A DNA stretch of 36,508 nt from JAHFRG01 sp041495205 (GTDB lineage Bacteria; Pseudomonadota; Gammaproteobacteria; Burkholderiales; JAHFRG01), in the NCBI GenBank assembly GCA_041495205.1, contig JBGQCF010000020.1, positions 1-36,508 of the forward strand, read 5' to 3'. Shown here piece after piece: positions 17,038 through 25,234 of the stretch. The notes under the pieces are model-generated. The model had not been told where the DNA came from and made no database searches. It was given only the letters and a program-made list of their open reading frames with translations. The translations under genes were made by a program, and so were the position numbers. Numbering within the stretch: the stretch's first letter is position 1; every line of letters begins with the position of its first letter.

Positions 17038-18579
17038 ATGGCCGACAAACTTTTCCTGTGCGTTTCCGCCACCCTTGCCACCGCCGGCCGCTGGGATGGT
17101 GGCAAGCTGGATGCGGTCCAGGTATTTGCCAACGATGAAAACGGCTGGTCCGGCTTTAATGGATTCCTGCAGAGCAGCCCGGGAATACCGGTCTACATCA
17201 TGGTGGATGTGGTTGAAGAGGATTACCGCTTTGAAAACCTGCCGCATAGTTTTGGCCGTGACCGCAGGGAAATGGTCTCCCGCAAGCTCCGGCAGCTATA
17301 TCGCAACAACCCCTACTGCAGAGCCTGGCTGCAAGGACGGGGGACTGACAAGCGGCGCGATGACCGCTATCTGTTCGCAGCGTTGACCAACCCGGACTTG
17401 ATTGCCGGATGGCTCAATGTCATCGAGGCGCAGCACGCACCCTTGGCGGGGGTCTACTTGCTGCCGATGGCCAGCCATAATCTTCTCAAAACATTCGGCC
17501 TGGGCAATTTCAGCAGCCTGCTGCTGGTGACACAAAATAGCGCCGGGCTGCGCCAGACCTTTTTCCACGAACAGAAACTGCGCATCAGCCGCCTTACGCC
17601 GCTGGAAAATATCCAGGACGAATCGCGCATGGCCGAATATGCCGAGGAAATCGGCAACACCCGGCTCTACCTCGCGGCGGTCAAGATCATGACCCTGGAA
17701 GAACCGCTGCTCGTTGCCATCCTTGATCAGAGTGAAACACTGGTTGGGCTCAGCAGAGAGCTGGTCAAAAAGCAATCCAACGTACTGTGCCAGCATTTTG
17801 GCCGCAGCGATATCGTGGCCAAACTGGGACTGGATCCGGAGTTGCTGCGACTGTCTCCCGACGTGGTGTATTTGCACATGCTGGGGGCGCAGCAGCCGCC
17901 GATCAACCTCGCGCCAGCCGACAAAACCCGGAACTTCTGGCTCTATCAGACACGCCGCAATATTTACACGGCCAGTGCAGCAGCGGCATTGCTGGCTGCT
18001 TTGTGGTGCGGAAACAATCTGTATCAGCAATATGATTACAAGGCGCAAGTATTAGTAACCGCGCGGCAGACCGAACAGCAGCAAGCGTTGTATCTGGAAG
18101 TCACTAAACAATTTCCGGCGGCGCCGACTTCAGCGGAAAATTTAGGAAACGCCGTTGAGATCGCGGTAAAAATCAGGCAGAGAGGGCGCACACCCGAACT
18201 TATGATGCGCGTAATCAGCGGTGCGCTGGAAGCAAGTCCCAATGTAATGCTGAAAAGCATGACCTGGAAATACGGAAAAGAGGGAAAAGAAGCCGAGCTG
18301 GCGAGGCAGTCCTTGCAAGGGGTCGGCGTAATAAGGCAAACCGGCGTGGTTGAGGCGGAAATCAGACCGTTCAAGGGCGATTACCGCGCCGCGATGGTCA
18401 GCATCAACAGCTTCGCTGAAAAACTCAGGCAGGACAAGAATGTCGCCACAGTAACCGTGATGCAGCTGCCGCTTAACATCAACCCGGGAACCACCTTGAG
18501 CGGGAATACCACCGAAAGCCGCGAGCAATCTTCCAGCGCCCCTTTCAAAGTTGCGCTCTCATTGAGGCAGGAACCATGA
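17038..18579 (+). CDS. MshI-like pilus assembly protein (PilM+PilN/GspL-like)
   Basis: 513 residues, weakly conserved. The first about 300 residues look like a cytoplasmic actin-like PilM/GspL module, judged by plan and not by clear motifs: PVYIMVDVVEEDYRFENLP near the start, VAILDQSETLVGLSRELV later. One transmembrane helix follows (about 303-325, TASAAAALLAALWCGNNLY), then a coiled periplasmic part with a ferredoxin-like PilN-type end. This PilM-plus-PilN fusion is what MshI/GspL do, and position between mshG and the mshJ-like gene supports it. The stop overlaps the next ATG. I would not transfer a symbol on sequence alone. Confidence 0.65.
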   Translation: MADKLFLCVSATLATAGRWDGGKLDAVQVFANDENGWSGFNGFLQSSPGIPVYIMVDVVEEDYRFENLPHSFGRDRREMVSRKLRQLYRNNPYCRAWLQGRGTDKRRDDRYLFAALTNPDLIAGWLNVIEAQHAPLAGVYLLPMASHNLLKTFGLGNFSSLLLVTQNSAGLRQTFFHEQKLRISRLTPLENIQDESRMAEYAEEIGNTRLYLAAVKIMTLEEPLLVAILDQSETLVGLSRELVKKQSNVLCQHFGRSDIVAKLGLDPELLRLSPDVVYLHMLGAQQPPINLAPADKTRNFWLYQTRRNIYTASAAAALLAALWCGNNLYQQYDYKAQVLVTARQTEQQQALYLEVTKQFPAAPTSAENLGNAVEIAVKIRQRGRTPELMMRVISGALEASPNVMLKSMTWKYGKEGKEAELARQSLQGVGVIRQTGVVEAEIRPFKGDYRAAMVSINSFAEKLRQDKNVATVTVMQLPLNINPGTTLSGNTTESREQSSSAPFKVALSLRQEP

Positions 18580-19190
18580 AGCCATCGGACCTGCGCGCGC
18601 TTCGCATGCCGCTTGCCGTGCTGCTTATGGTCTTGCTAGCGAGTGGCGCGCTGATATTTTACACCAAGGGTTTAGCAGACGCTTCGTTCCACCAACTGCA
18701 GCAGCAGCAAAACCAGTTGCGCGAAGCACGCATCCGTTACCAGAAATCCGGTGATGAGAAGGAAATCATCAACCGTTACCTGGATGACTATCTGCGCTTG
18801 CAGAAGCAGGGCTTCATCGGCACCGAGCCGCGCATCAACTGGCTCGACGGATTGCGTGTCGCGAACCAGCAAGCAGAGCTGTTCGGAGTGGAGTATCAGA
18901 TCGGCGCACAGCAGCCGTATGCGCACGCCGCTGAGTACAGTGCCGGCAATTTAGCCCTACAGCAGTCGCTGATGAAACTCAATTTCCGCCTGCTGCACGA
19001 AGGAGACTTGATACGCTTCTTCAACATCCTCTCTACAAAAAACGTTGGGCTCTTCCATCTTGACCACTGTAAACTGGACCGGCTCGGTAACAATCCCGCC
19101 ATCCTCCGTTTTCAGCCCAACTTGCAGGCCGAATGCAGTCTCACCTGGATCACCCTGACTCCTGTCGACTCCACGGGGAGCAAACCATGA
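18576..19190 (+). CDS. MshJ/PilO-like assembly protein
   Basis: 204-residue bitopic protein: short basic cytoplasmic start, transmembrane helix (about 10-30, RMPLAVLLMVLLASGALIFY), then a coiled coil (SFHQLQQQQNQLREARIRYQ) and a small alpha/beta domain, the layout of PilO, GspM and MshJ. These dimerise with the PilN/GspL/MshI partner to form the inner-membrane alignment complex. Four-base ATGA overlaps on both sides show coupling. A stretch near the C terminus has two cysteines (HCKLDRL and AECSLTW), which may pair in the periplasm. Confidence 0.68.
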   Translation: MKPSDLRALRMPLAVLLMVLLASGALIFYTKGLADASFHQLQQQQNQLREARIRYQKSGDEKEIINRYLDDYLRLQKQGFIGTEPRINWLDGLRVANQQAELFGVEYQIGAQQPYAHAAEYSAGNLALQQSLMKLNFRLLHEGDLIRFFNILSTKNVGLFHLDHCKLDRLGNNPAILRFQPNLQAECSLTWITLTPVDSTGSKP

Positions 19191-19795
19191 GATGGGTGGC
19201 ATTGATTACGCTGATGCTGCCGCTTATCGGCTCCGCGGCAGAACCACTGGGGCGGCTGTTTTTTAGCCCGGGACAACGCGCCACCCTCGATAACGCCAGG
19301 AAGCAGAATATCAAGATTGACGTCGAGGCAGAAACACCCACTCCGGAAATCATCAGTGTCAACGGCATGATCCAGCGCAGCGACGGCTTATCCACCGTCT
19401 GGGTCAATAACCAGCCGCTCAATGAGAAGCACGCGCCGAGCGGCATAAAAATCATCAGCCGCAGCTCAGGCGATGCCCGCGTCACCCTGCAGCTGCCGCC
19501 ATCCAGCCGCAATGTGGATTTGAAAGTCGGGCAAGACCTGGATGCGATAAGCGGACAAATCCAAGAAAGTTATCTGAGACGGCCCCTACCTCCGCTAAAC
19601 GAGAAAATAACCACTCCATCAGCGCAAAGCACTCAACCGAATGCGGTCGCGACCCCCGCACCATCGTCTGGAAAACCAAAATCCAGAATTTCCGCCAGGA
19701 AAGCTGACGACGGGGTTGCCTCAGAACCGCCTCCACAGACCGATGAGCAATCCGCAAATCCCTCTCCATCGCAGCCCGCCACAGTTCAATATTGA
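19187..19795 (+). CDS. MshK/PilP-like periplasmic protein
   Basis: 202 residues starting MRWVALITLMLPLIGSAA-EP, a clear Sec signal peptide. An upstream in-frame ATG at 19133 would bury that signal, so I take 19187, which overlaps the mshJ-like stop as ATGA. The mature domain (SVNGMIQRSDGLSTVWVNNQPL) resembles MshK and the PilP/GspC homology region that bridges the inner-membrane complex and the secretin. The last about 60 residues are Pro/Ser-rich and low complexity. The function comes from position and the 'v.G.i.r.dG.stvWvNg' pattern. Confidence 0.68.
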   Translation: MRWVALITLMLPLIGSAAEPLGRLFFSPGQRATLDNARKQNIKIDVEAETPTPEIISVNGMIQRSDGLSTVWVNNQPLNEKHAPSGIKIISRSSGDARVTLQLPPSSRNVDLKVGQDLDAISGQIQESYLRRPLPPLNEKITTPSAQSTQPNAVATPAPSSGKPKSRISARKADDGVASEPPPQTDEQSANPSPSQPATVQY

Positions 19796-19805
19796 CAGCG
19801 CTCCC

Positions 19806-20972
19806 ATGCGGCGGCGCAGCGCCGGACAACACGCATTTTCCAGGGAAAGCGGACAAGGGCTGTTCCTATTGCTCGCGCTGCTTTTGTTTGTCGGCGCGGG
19901 CCTGATATTCAGCCTTGCCAGACCCGCTCCGCCGAACATCAAAAATGACAAGCAAACCGCTGCAGCGCTGGCGCAGGCAAAAGCAGCTTTGATCGGGTAT
20001 GCGGCCGCGGATTCCAATCGCCCCGGCGAACTGCCTTGCCCGGATGTGGATAACGACGGAGCGAGCACGCCCATTTCGGATTACGCGGGTAGCAACTGTG
20101 TCAATCTCGTTGGGAGATTACCGTGGAAGACATTAGGACTTCCGGATCTGCGCGATGGCGGCGGCGAAAGATTGTGGTATGTGTTGTCAAACGATTTTCA
20201 TGCAGGCGCCGCGCCGCCGCTGAACAGCGATACCATGGGTCAGCTAACTGTTACGGGGGGGGCGCCCGCCACCAACGTTGTCGCGATTGTATTTTCCCCG
20301 GGGGAAGTGCTCGACACGCAGGTGCGGGACCCGGCGAACGAGAACAACGTCGCGAACTATCTCGAAGGCGAGAATGCGAACGGAGACACCATTTTCATGA
20401 CTGGCGCATCCAGTGCCACCTTTAACGACCGCCTGCTGGTCATCACCAATGCCGACCTGATGCCGGTAGTTGAACAGCGCGTGGCGCGAGAGGTGATTTC
20501 AATCCTGCAAAGCTACAAGACGGCGACCGCGGCGCTGGGGTATAACGGCGGCGCCGGGGTCTATCCGTGGGCGGACATCAGCGACGGTAACAGCAATACC
20601 GGGCTTAACCGCGGCCGGTTTCCCTGCAATTCCGCCGACCCCGAAGACTGGGGTCCCCCTATGCCGACATTGCCCAACTGGCTCACGAACGGTTGTCCAC
20701 TCAGCGGCTGGTCGGCCGTGATCTATTACACCGCCGCGCAAAACCGGCTCGATGCGGGTTGCTCAACCTGCACGGCCGCTACACTCAGTGTGAACGGCGT
20801 GGCCGGTACTGAACTCGTGCTTTTGACACCGGGCGCAGCGGGTGCAAGCCCGCGCGGTGCGTGGCCCACCGCGTATTTCGAAGACGGCCAGAACAACGAC
20901 AATGCAAACGACAGCTACGTCACCCCTTCCTCGACCGCTTACGATCGTGACCGCCTATTCAAAATTCCCTGA
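19806..20972 (+). CDS. Large non-canonical pseudopilin, GspK/PilX-like
   Basis: I take the ATG at 19806, ten bases after the mshK-like stop; two further in-frame ATGs lie upstream inside that gene. The 389-residue product has a basic N terminus, then SGQGLFLLLALLLFVGAGLIF, a prepilin-like helix that lacks the Phe1-Thr-Leu-x-Glu5 pattern. GspK-type tip pseudopilins are also large and lack Glu5, which makes that comparison attractive. The globular part shares ALIGYA..., LPCPD and LPWKTLG with the next gene's ALIGFA, LPCPAD and LPWATLG, so the two look like paralogues. Several cysteines (LPCP, NCVN, CNSAD, CPLSGW, CSTC) suggest disulfides. The product could instead be a plain membrane-anchored protein. 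Confidence 0.7.
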   Translation: MRRRSAGQHAFSRESGQGLFLLLALLLFVGAGLIFSLARPAPPNIKNDKQTAAALAQAKAALIGYAAADSNRPGELPCPDVDNDGASTPISDYAGSNCVNLVGRLPWKTLGLPDLRDGGGERLWYVLSNDFHAGAAPPLNSDTMGQLTVTGGAPATNVVAIVFSPGEVLDTQVRDPANENNVANYLEGENANGDTIFMTGASSATFNDRLLVITNADLMPVVEQRVAREVISILQSYKTATAALGYNGGAGVYPWADISDGNSNTGLNRGRFPCNSADPEDWGPPMPTLPNWLTNGCPLSGWSAVIYYTAAQNRLDAGCSTCTAATLSVNGVAGTELVLLTPGAAGASPRGAWPTAYFEDGQNNDNANDSYVTPSSTAYDRDRLFKIP

Positions 20973-21699
20973 ACGCGCCAGCGGTTTCACCCTGCTCGAA
21001 CTGGCGGTCGTGATGTTCATCCTCGCCCTGCTATTGAGCAGTTTGCTGGTTCCGCTGGGCACGCAGGTTGATCAAAGCAACATCAGCGCTACGCAAAAAA
21101 GTCTCGACGACGTCGAGGAGGCCCTGATCGGGTTCGCGCTGGCAAATGGGCGCTTGCCCTGCCCGGCGGACCCGACCATCGCAACCGGTCTGCCTAATGC
21201 GGGGGTGGAAACAACGACGTGCACAGGCGGCGCGGTAAACGGAGTGTTGCCTTGGGCAACTTTGGGGGTCAACGAAACGGATGCCTGGGGAAGGCGCTAT
21301 ACGTACCGCGTAACGGCCATCTTTGCGGATGCGATTTCCACTACCTTCGGAGCGAGTTGCCCCGCCGGCACGACCGCGACGCAATCTTCTTTCGCGCTAT
21401 GCTCCCAGGGCGACATCACCATCACCGACGGTTCAAGCAACATTGCCACCAACATTCCGGCGGTGGTGGTATCGCACGGCAAGGACGGCTATGGGGCTTA
21501 CACGACTTTGGGCACTCAATTGCCTACCACAGCCGCCGGCCCGGATGAGCTTGAAAATACCAATGCCAACGCTACGTTTGTCAGCCGCACTTATACTGAT
21601 AATCCCGCGGCAACCGGCGGGGCATTTGATGACATTGTCGTCTGGATCACGCCGAATATCCTGCTCAACCGAATGGTCGCGGCCGGCAAGCTGCCTTAA
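20947..21699 (+). CDS. Type IV prepilin-like protein (minor pilin)
   Basis: About 250 residues with a canonical class III signal: ERASG-FTLLELAVVMFILALLL, cleavage after Gly and Glu at +5. No ATG fits well. I propose the GTG at 20947, giving a 13-residue leader and a 26-base overlap with the preceding gene; the ATG at 20902 is an alternative. The body has SLDDVEEALIGFALANGRLPCPAD and GVLPWATLGVNETDAWGRRY, a pattern I associate with minor pilins of MSHA-like clusters in betaproteobacteria (from memory). It probably needs a prepilin peptidase encoded elsewhere. It ends ten bases from the convergent kinase gene, with no clear terminator between. Confidence 0.8.
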   Translation: MTAYSKFPERASGFTLLELAVVMFILALLLSSLLVPLGTQVDQSNISATQKSLDDVEEALIGFALANGRLPCPADPTIATGLPNAGVETTTCTGGAVNGVLPWATLGVNETDAWGRRYTYRVTAIFADAISTTFGASCPAGTTATQSSFALCSQGDITITDGSSNIATNIPAVVVSHGKDGYGAYTTLGTQLPTTAAGPDELENTNANATFVSRTYTDNPAATGGAFDDIVVWITPNILLNRMVAAGKLP

Positions 21700-21708
21700 C
21701 TAAATCGC

Positions 21709-23412
21709 TTATTTCGCCGGCGCCAGCTCGAAGCACACTTTGCCGATTTGATTGCTCACCAATCGCAGACGGTAGCCTTGCTCATCCGCTTGGCGCCACG
21801 CCTGGTATAAGCCTATCCCCAGTCCCGTTTGCGAGGGCACAGGGCCTTTGAATAGCTGCCTGGCGACTGTTTCGCTGAGCGGTACGCCCTCATCACAAAT
21901 ACTCAGCTTGGGTTTCAAAGCACATGAAAAACTTGCGCTGATGCGCAAGCCGGGCTCAAGCTTGCTTTTTTGCAAAGCATTTTGCAGCAGATTGTCCGCG
22001 ATGCTGTCGAACAGCTCAACCGGAACCAGCGCGCTTGCGGCAATTTCCATTTCCTTAAATTCAACCGGCTCGCCGACATAGCGCTGCTTGAGGTTGCTCC
22101 ACCAGTCTGGCGCCGGAACCTCGCGGGTTTCCGTCGTCTGCGGTATTTGCAATTTATCCATTGTCCATTGCAGACGCTGCGCGATTTGCGGCAGCTGGCG
22201 CTGGATCAGGGCGCGCAGCGCTTCGGCGTCATTTGCATCGCTGGTTTCGGCAGCAACGCACAGCGATTTCAGAGACTGCAGGAGATTTTTCACGTCATGG
22301 GTCAATCTGGCGCCGGTCTCATATACCGCCTGGGTATAGGCGTTTTGCCGCTCCTGCTTTTCCCGCTGCTTGGCGGTATAAAATTCCGCCAGCAAGCGGA
22401 TCAGCAACTTGACATGGAGCAGCAGCGCGGGGCTCAACTCCCACTTGCTGTACAAAACCATGTTGAGATCATCATAAGAAAACTCGGCGGGAAACTTGGA
22501 AACGCTGCCCACTTTCCGTTCACTGCCCGCCACCCACCAGCTTACTCCCGCGACCCAGGGAAGCGAGGAGATTTCGTGTACCGCCATGATCAGGAACTTT
22601 TCCGGATTGGCTTCACGGTCGGCAAGATTGGCAAGGCTGTGCATCCATCGCTCGAACGGCAGGCCAACCGAGAGCAGATAGCGCGACACCAGCTGGCCCA
22701 CTCCGTCGAATCCGGAACGCGGGTCCCACAGCCAGCTTAATGCGAACAACATAATTGCTATCAATCCCAGGGTTTGCGCAAGAGCCAGCGCGTAGCCACT
22801 CTGGTTCACCTGCTTCACCACGAATGCGCCCAGCACCAGCGCGGCAGTAAGCAGGAATAGCAAGAGGCTGTAAAACAAATCCACTACGCGCTGCCCCGAC
22901 TCAGGTTCGGTTTCCGTCTTGATAAAAAATATCGCCACAACCGGCAGCGGCAGTCCGTAGCGGGCCAGCAGCAACATTGCGTCGGGAAACTTGAGATCAG
23001 CAAAAAGATGCGGCACCACCCACATCAAGAGCACGGCGAGCAGGTAGGTCGCGGCCAGCAGCGATATGGCGCGCTGCCCGCGCTGGCGCTTGCCGGGCAC
23101 ATTGCCGCCAATTAGCGCAAGCAACACGGAGATCCATACCGCCATCAGCCACCAGCTGTTCCAGACGGTAAACAACACTCCGGCAACGATTACCAGCGCG
23201 GCATGCCGGATATCCAAATTTCGTTCGCCGCTCCATATCGGCTGCCAAAGCAGAAACAGTCCGAAATGCGACAGCACAAACCCGCGCGCAAGCCAACTAT
23301 CAATCTCGAATACCAGCACTGCGTGCAGCGCCAGCAGCATCAGGCCAAGAAACCATTGCTGACGGGAAGCGACAAAGTTCTGGCTCAGGCTGACTATTCC
23401 GGTATGGGGCAT
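21709..23412 (-). CDS. Polytopic sensor histidine kinase (PrsK-like)
   Basis: 567 residues. About seven or eight membrane helices fill residues 18-230. A GAF-like stretch follows (about 255-345) and then a coiled region leading to the dimerisation box YETGARLTHDVKNLLQSL with His372. The ATPase domain has an N box DNLLQNAL (N474, N478), G1 CDEG and G2 TGLGIGLY. The helix bundle plus GAF plus HDxKN box recalls PrsK of PEP-CTERM systems, which is usually longer. It is the natural partner for the response regulator at 7935 (inference). It is transcribed toward the pilus genes and diverges from the ABC permease gene, sharing a 113-base gap. No extracellular sensor domain is present, so the signal is probably sensed in the membrane. 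Confidence 0.88.
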   Translation of the reverse strand: MPHTGIVSLSQNFVASRQQWFLGLMLLALHAVLVFEIDSWLARGFVLSHFGLFLLWQPIWSGERNLDIRHAALVIVAGVLFTVWNSWWLMAVWISVLLALIGGNVPGKRQRGQRAISLLAATYLLAVLLMWVVPHLFADLKFPDAMLLLARYGLPLPVVAIFFIKTETEPESGQRVVDLFYSLLLFLLTAALVLGAFVVKQVNQSGYALALAQTLGLIAIMLFALSWLWDPRSGFDGVGQLVSRYLLSVGLPFERWMHSLANLADREANPEKFLIMAVHEISSLPWVAGVSWWVAGSERKVGSVSKFPAEFSYDDLNMVLYSKWELSPALLLHVKLLIRLLAEFYTAKQREKQERQNAYTQAVYETGARLTHDVKNLLQSLKSLCVAAETSDANDAEALRALIQRQLPQIAQRLQWTMDKLQIPQTTETREVPAPDWWSNLKQRYVGEPVEFKEMEIAASALVPVELFDSIADNLLQNALQKSKLEPGLRISASFSCALKPKLSICDEGVPLSETVARQLFKGPVPSQTGLGIGLYQAWRQADEQGYRLRLVSNQIGKVCFELAPAK

Positions 23413-23525
23413 AGGCTATGGCCCTGCATGAAAATTGTTACAGTAGCTTGCGCTTTCACGATTTACAAATTTATTCCGCTTCATTTGAGTTTATACTTCA
23501 CCCCTTGGCTTTATGCTACCGTCAC

Positions 23526-24305
23526 ATGGGTTCTGCACGCTACCAAGTCTTAACTATTACCCGCTTCACCTTGCTTGAGGCGCTGCGCACCCGCCTGCCT
23601 TGGCTGGTGCTGGCAACTGTGCTGCTGGCGGTTCTAGGCAGCCTGTTCGTCAAGCAAATCGCGATTACCGAAACCGCGCGCCAGCAAACCGCTTTTCTCG
23701 CCGCCAGCTTGCGGCTTGCCGCGGTTTTCATCCTCGGACTTTACATCACCAGCAGCATGGTACGCGAATTCAACGATAAAGGACTTGAGCTTTTGCTGTC
23801 CCTGGATTTGCCCCGCGCCGCCTATGCCTGCGGCAAGTTTTTGGGGTTCTCCCTGATTGCCTTGCTGATGGCCGCTCTTATTTGCCTGCCGGTTTTCTTC
23901 CTTGCGCCGCCATCAGCAGTGTTGCTGTGGGGCGCATCGCTGGTGCTGGAGTTGTGGATCGTTGCCGCATTAAGCATGTTTTGCATCATCACCTTCACCC
24001 AGATCATGCCCGCCATAAGCTTTGTCCTGGCATTTTACATCCTCGCCCGCTCCATTACCGCGATTCGCTTAATGAGTGGCTCCACGCTGTTTGATCAGAG
24101 CAGCCTGTCGCATCAGGTAACAGTGTTGCTGGTGGACAGCATGTGGTTTTTGCTGCCCAGCCTGAATCTTTTTACCCAGACCGCGTGGCTGGTCAACCAA
24201 AACGGTGAGTGGCGCGCGATTTTTCCTGTCGTTGCACAAAGCGCGATTTATACCGGCTTGCTGGTGGGCGCGGCGTTATTTGACCTTTATCGCAAGAATT
24301 TGTAA
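23526..24305 (+). CDS. ABC-2 type permease
   Basis: 259-residue integral membrane protein with about six helices. It begins MGSARYQVLTITRFTLLEALRTRLPW, and the basic/amphipathic first segment is typical of ABC-2 permeases. The frame is open 36 codons upstream, but the ATG at 23526 is the first with a family-like start. A TATACT at 23492-23497 could be its -10, without a good -35. No ATPase gene adjoins it; the nearest same-strand one is at 6613, across the pilus cluster. It is followed after two bases by the 241-residue protein gene, so those two are probably made together. The substrate is unknown. Confidence 0.75.
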   Translation: MGSARYQVLTITRFTLLEALRTRLPWLVLATVLLAVLGSLFVKQIAITETARQQTAFLAASLRLAAVFILGLYITSSMVREFNDKGLELLLSLDLPRAAYACGKFLGFSLIALLMAALICLPVFFLAPPSAVLLWGASLVLELWIVAALSMFCIITFTQIMPAISFVLAFYILARSITAIRLMSGSTLFDQSSLSHQVTVLLVDSMWFLLPSLNLFTQTAWLVNQNGEWRAIFPVVAQSAIYTGLLVGAALFDLYRKNL

Positions 24306-24307
24306 GC

Positions 24308-25033
24308 ATGCAACAACGTACCGTAAGCGCGGTGCCCAAATCCGTTGTATGGATTTTGATAGCGAGCCTCTGCCTGCAGCTTGCGTGGCAGTCCAGCCGG
24401 CCGCGTCCCGGTGCGTACGTTGAGGCGCTGGTTTTTCCTCCGGATGAAAAAGCGCTTCAGGCGCTCAGTCTGGGTGAGCCAATCGCCTTGTCACAGCTTA
24501 TGACGCTTTACCTGCAGGCGTTCGATAATCAACCGGGCATCAGCATTCCGTTTCTCGATCTCGATTATGACCGCGTTGAAACCTGGCTTGTCCGCATCCT
24601 CGAACTCGACCCGGTCGGCCAGTATCCACTGTTGATGGCGTCCCATATCTACGTCCAAGTGCCGGATACCCCAAAACAGCGAAAAATGCTGGAATTCGTT
24701 TACCAACAATTTTTTAAAGATCCCAACCGGCGTTGGCCGTGGCTGGCGCACGCGGCAATCATGGCCAAGCACCGTTTGAACGATTTGCCGCTTGCGCTGC
24801 GCTATGCCCAAGCCATCAGGCAATACGCCACGGCCCCCGATGTTCCGCATTGGGCAAGCCAGATGCCTATTTTCATCCTCGAAGACATGGGCGAACTGGA
24901 AAGCGCCAAGATTCTGTTGGGCGGACTCCTGGTAAGCGGGGTCGTCACCGATCCCCATGAAATCCACTTTTTGACAGAACGGCTGCAACGGCTTGAAGGT
25001 GAGGAAAAATCGTCATGGGCGCCGAAGAATTGA
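24308..25033 (+). CDS. Membrane-anchored helical-repeat protein of unknown function
   Basis: 241 residues. I do not recognise the family. One N-terminal hydrophobic helix (SVVWILIASLCLQLAWQ) probably anchors it in the inner membrane facing the periplasm. The rest is mainly alpha-helical with TPR-like stretches (WPWLAHAAIMAKHRLNDLPLALRYAQAI, then DMGELESAKILLGGLLVSG), and there is a conserved-looking FLDLDYDRVETWLVRILELDP. It starts two bases after the ABC permease, so a role as accessory protein of that exporter is the simplest guess. No catalytic motif is visible. Confidence 0.7.
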   Translation: MQQRTVSAVPKSVVWILIASLCLQLAWQSSRPRPGAYVEALVFPPDEKALQALSLGEPIALSQLMTLYLQAFDNQPGISIPFLDLDYDRVETWLVRILELDPVGQYPLLMASHIYVQVPDTPKQRKMLEFVYQQFFKDPNRRWPWLAHAAIMAKHRLNDLPLALRYAQAIRQYATAPDVPHWASQMPIFILEDMGELESAKILLGGLLVSGVVTDPHEIHFLTERLQRLEGEEKSSWAPKN

Positions 25034-25179
25034 CTCCTCGTCTGGATAATACTTCGTGTTTGGGGTATATTTGGCCGTTTAGATAATTTTGATTGTACAT
25101 AATAAACGGGGCTGATCACCGCGCCGGCATTGGCTGGCAGCGAGGGCAAGCCCAGGAAATTGCGGCAGGACACCAGAGC

Positions 25180-25196
25180 TGGGCATGATATTTGCG
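25180..25196 (+). promoter_or_regulatory. Sigma-54 (-24/-12) promoter of the pilin gene
   Basis: TGGGCATGATATTTGCG: GG at 25182-25183 and GC at 25194-25195 with the required ten bases between them, matching the TGGCAC-N5-TTGC pattern closely (GGCAT, TTGC). Start of transcription is expected near 25207, about 28 bases upstream of the pilin ATG. P. aeruginosa pilA is likewise sigma-54 dependent under PilS/PilR. The rest of the 201-base gap (25034-25234) shows no other clear signal. Confidence 0.62.
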
Positions 25197-25234
25197 GAGA
25201 TAGCTTAACACTTCAACTTACAGGGGCTACAACA

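Noticed and set aside
7935..23412. PEP-CTERM/exosortase locus
   Set aside because: Kinase and regulator resemble PrsK/PrsR, but there is no exosortase, PEP-CTERM protein or EPS gene in the window.
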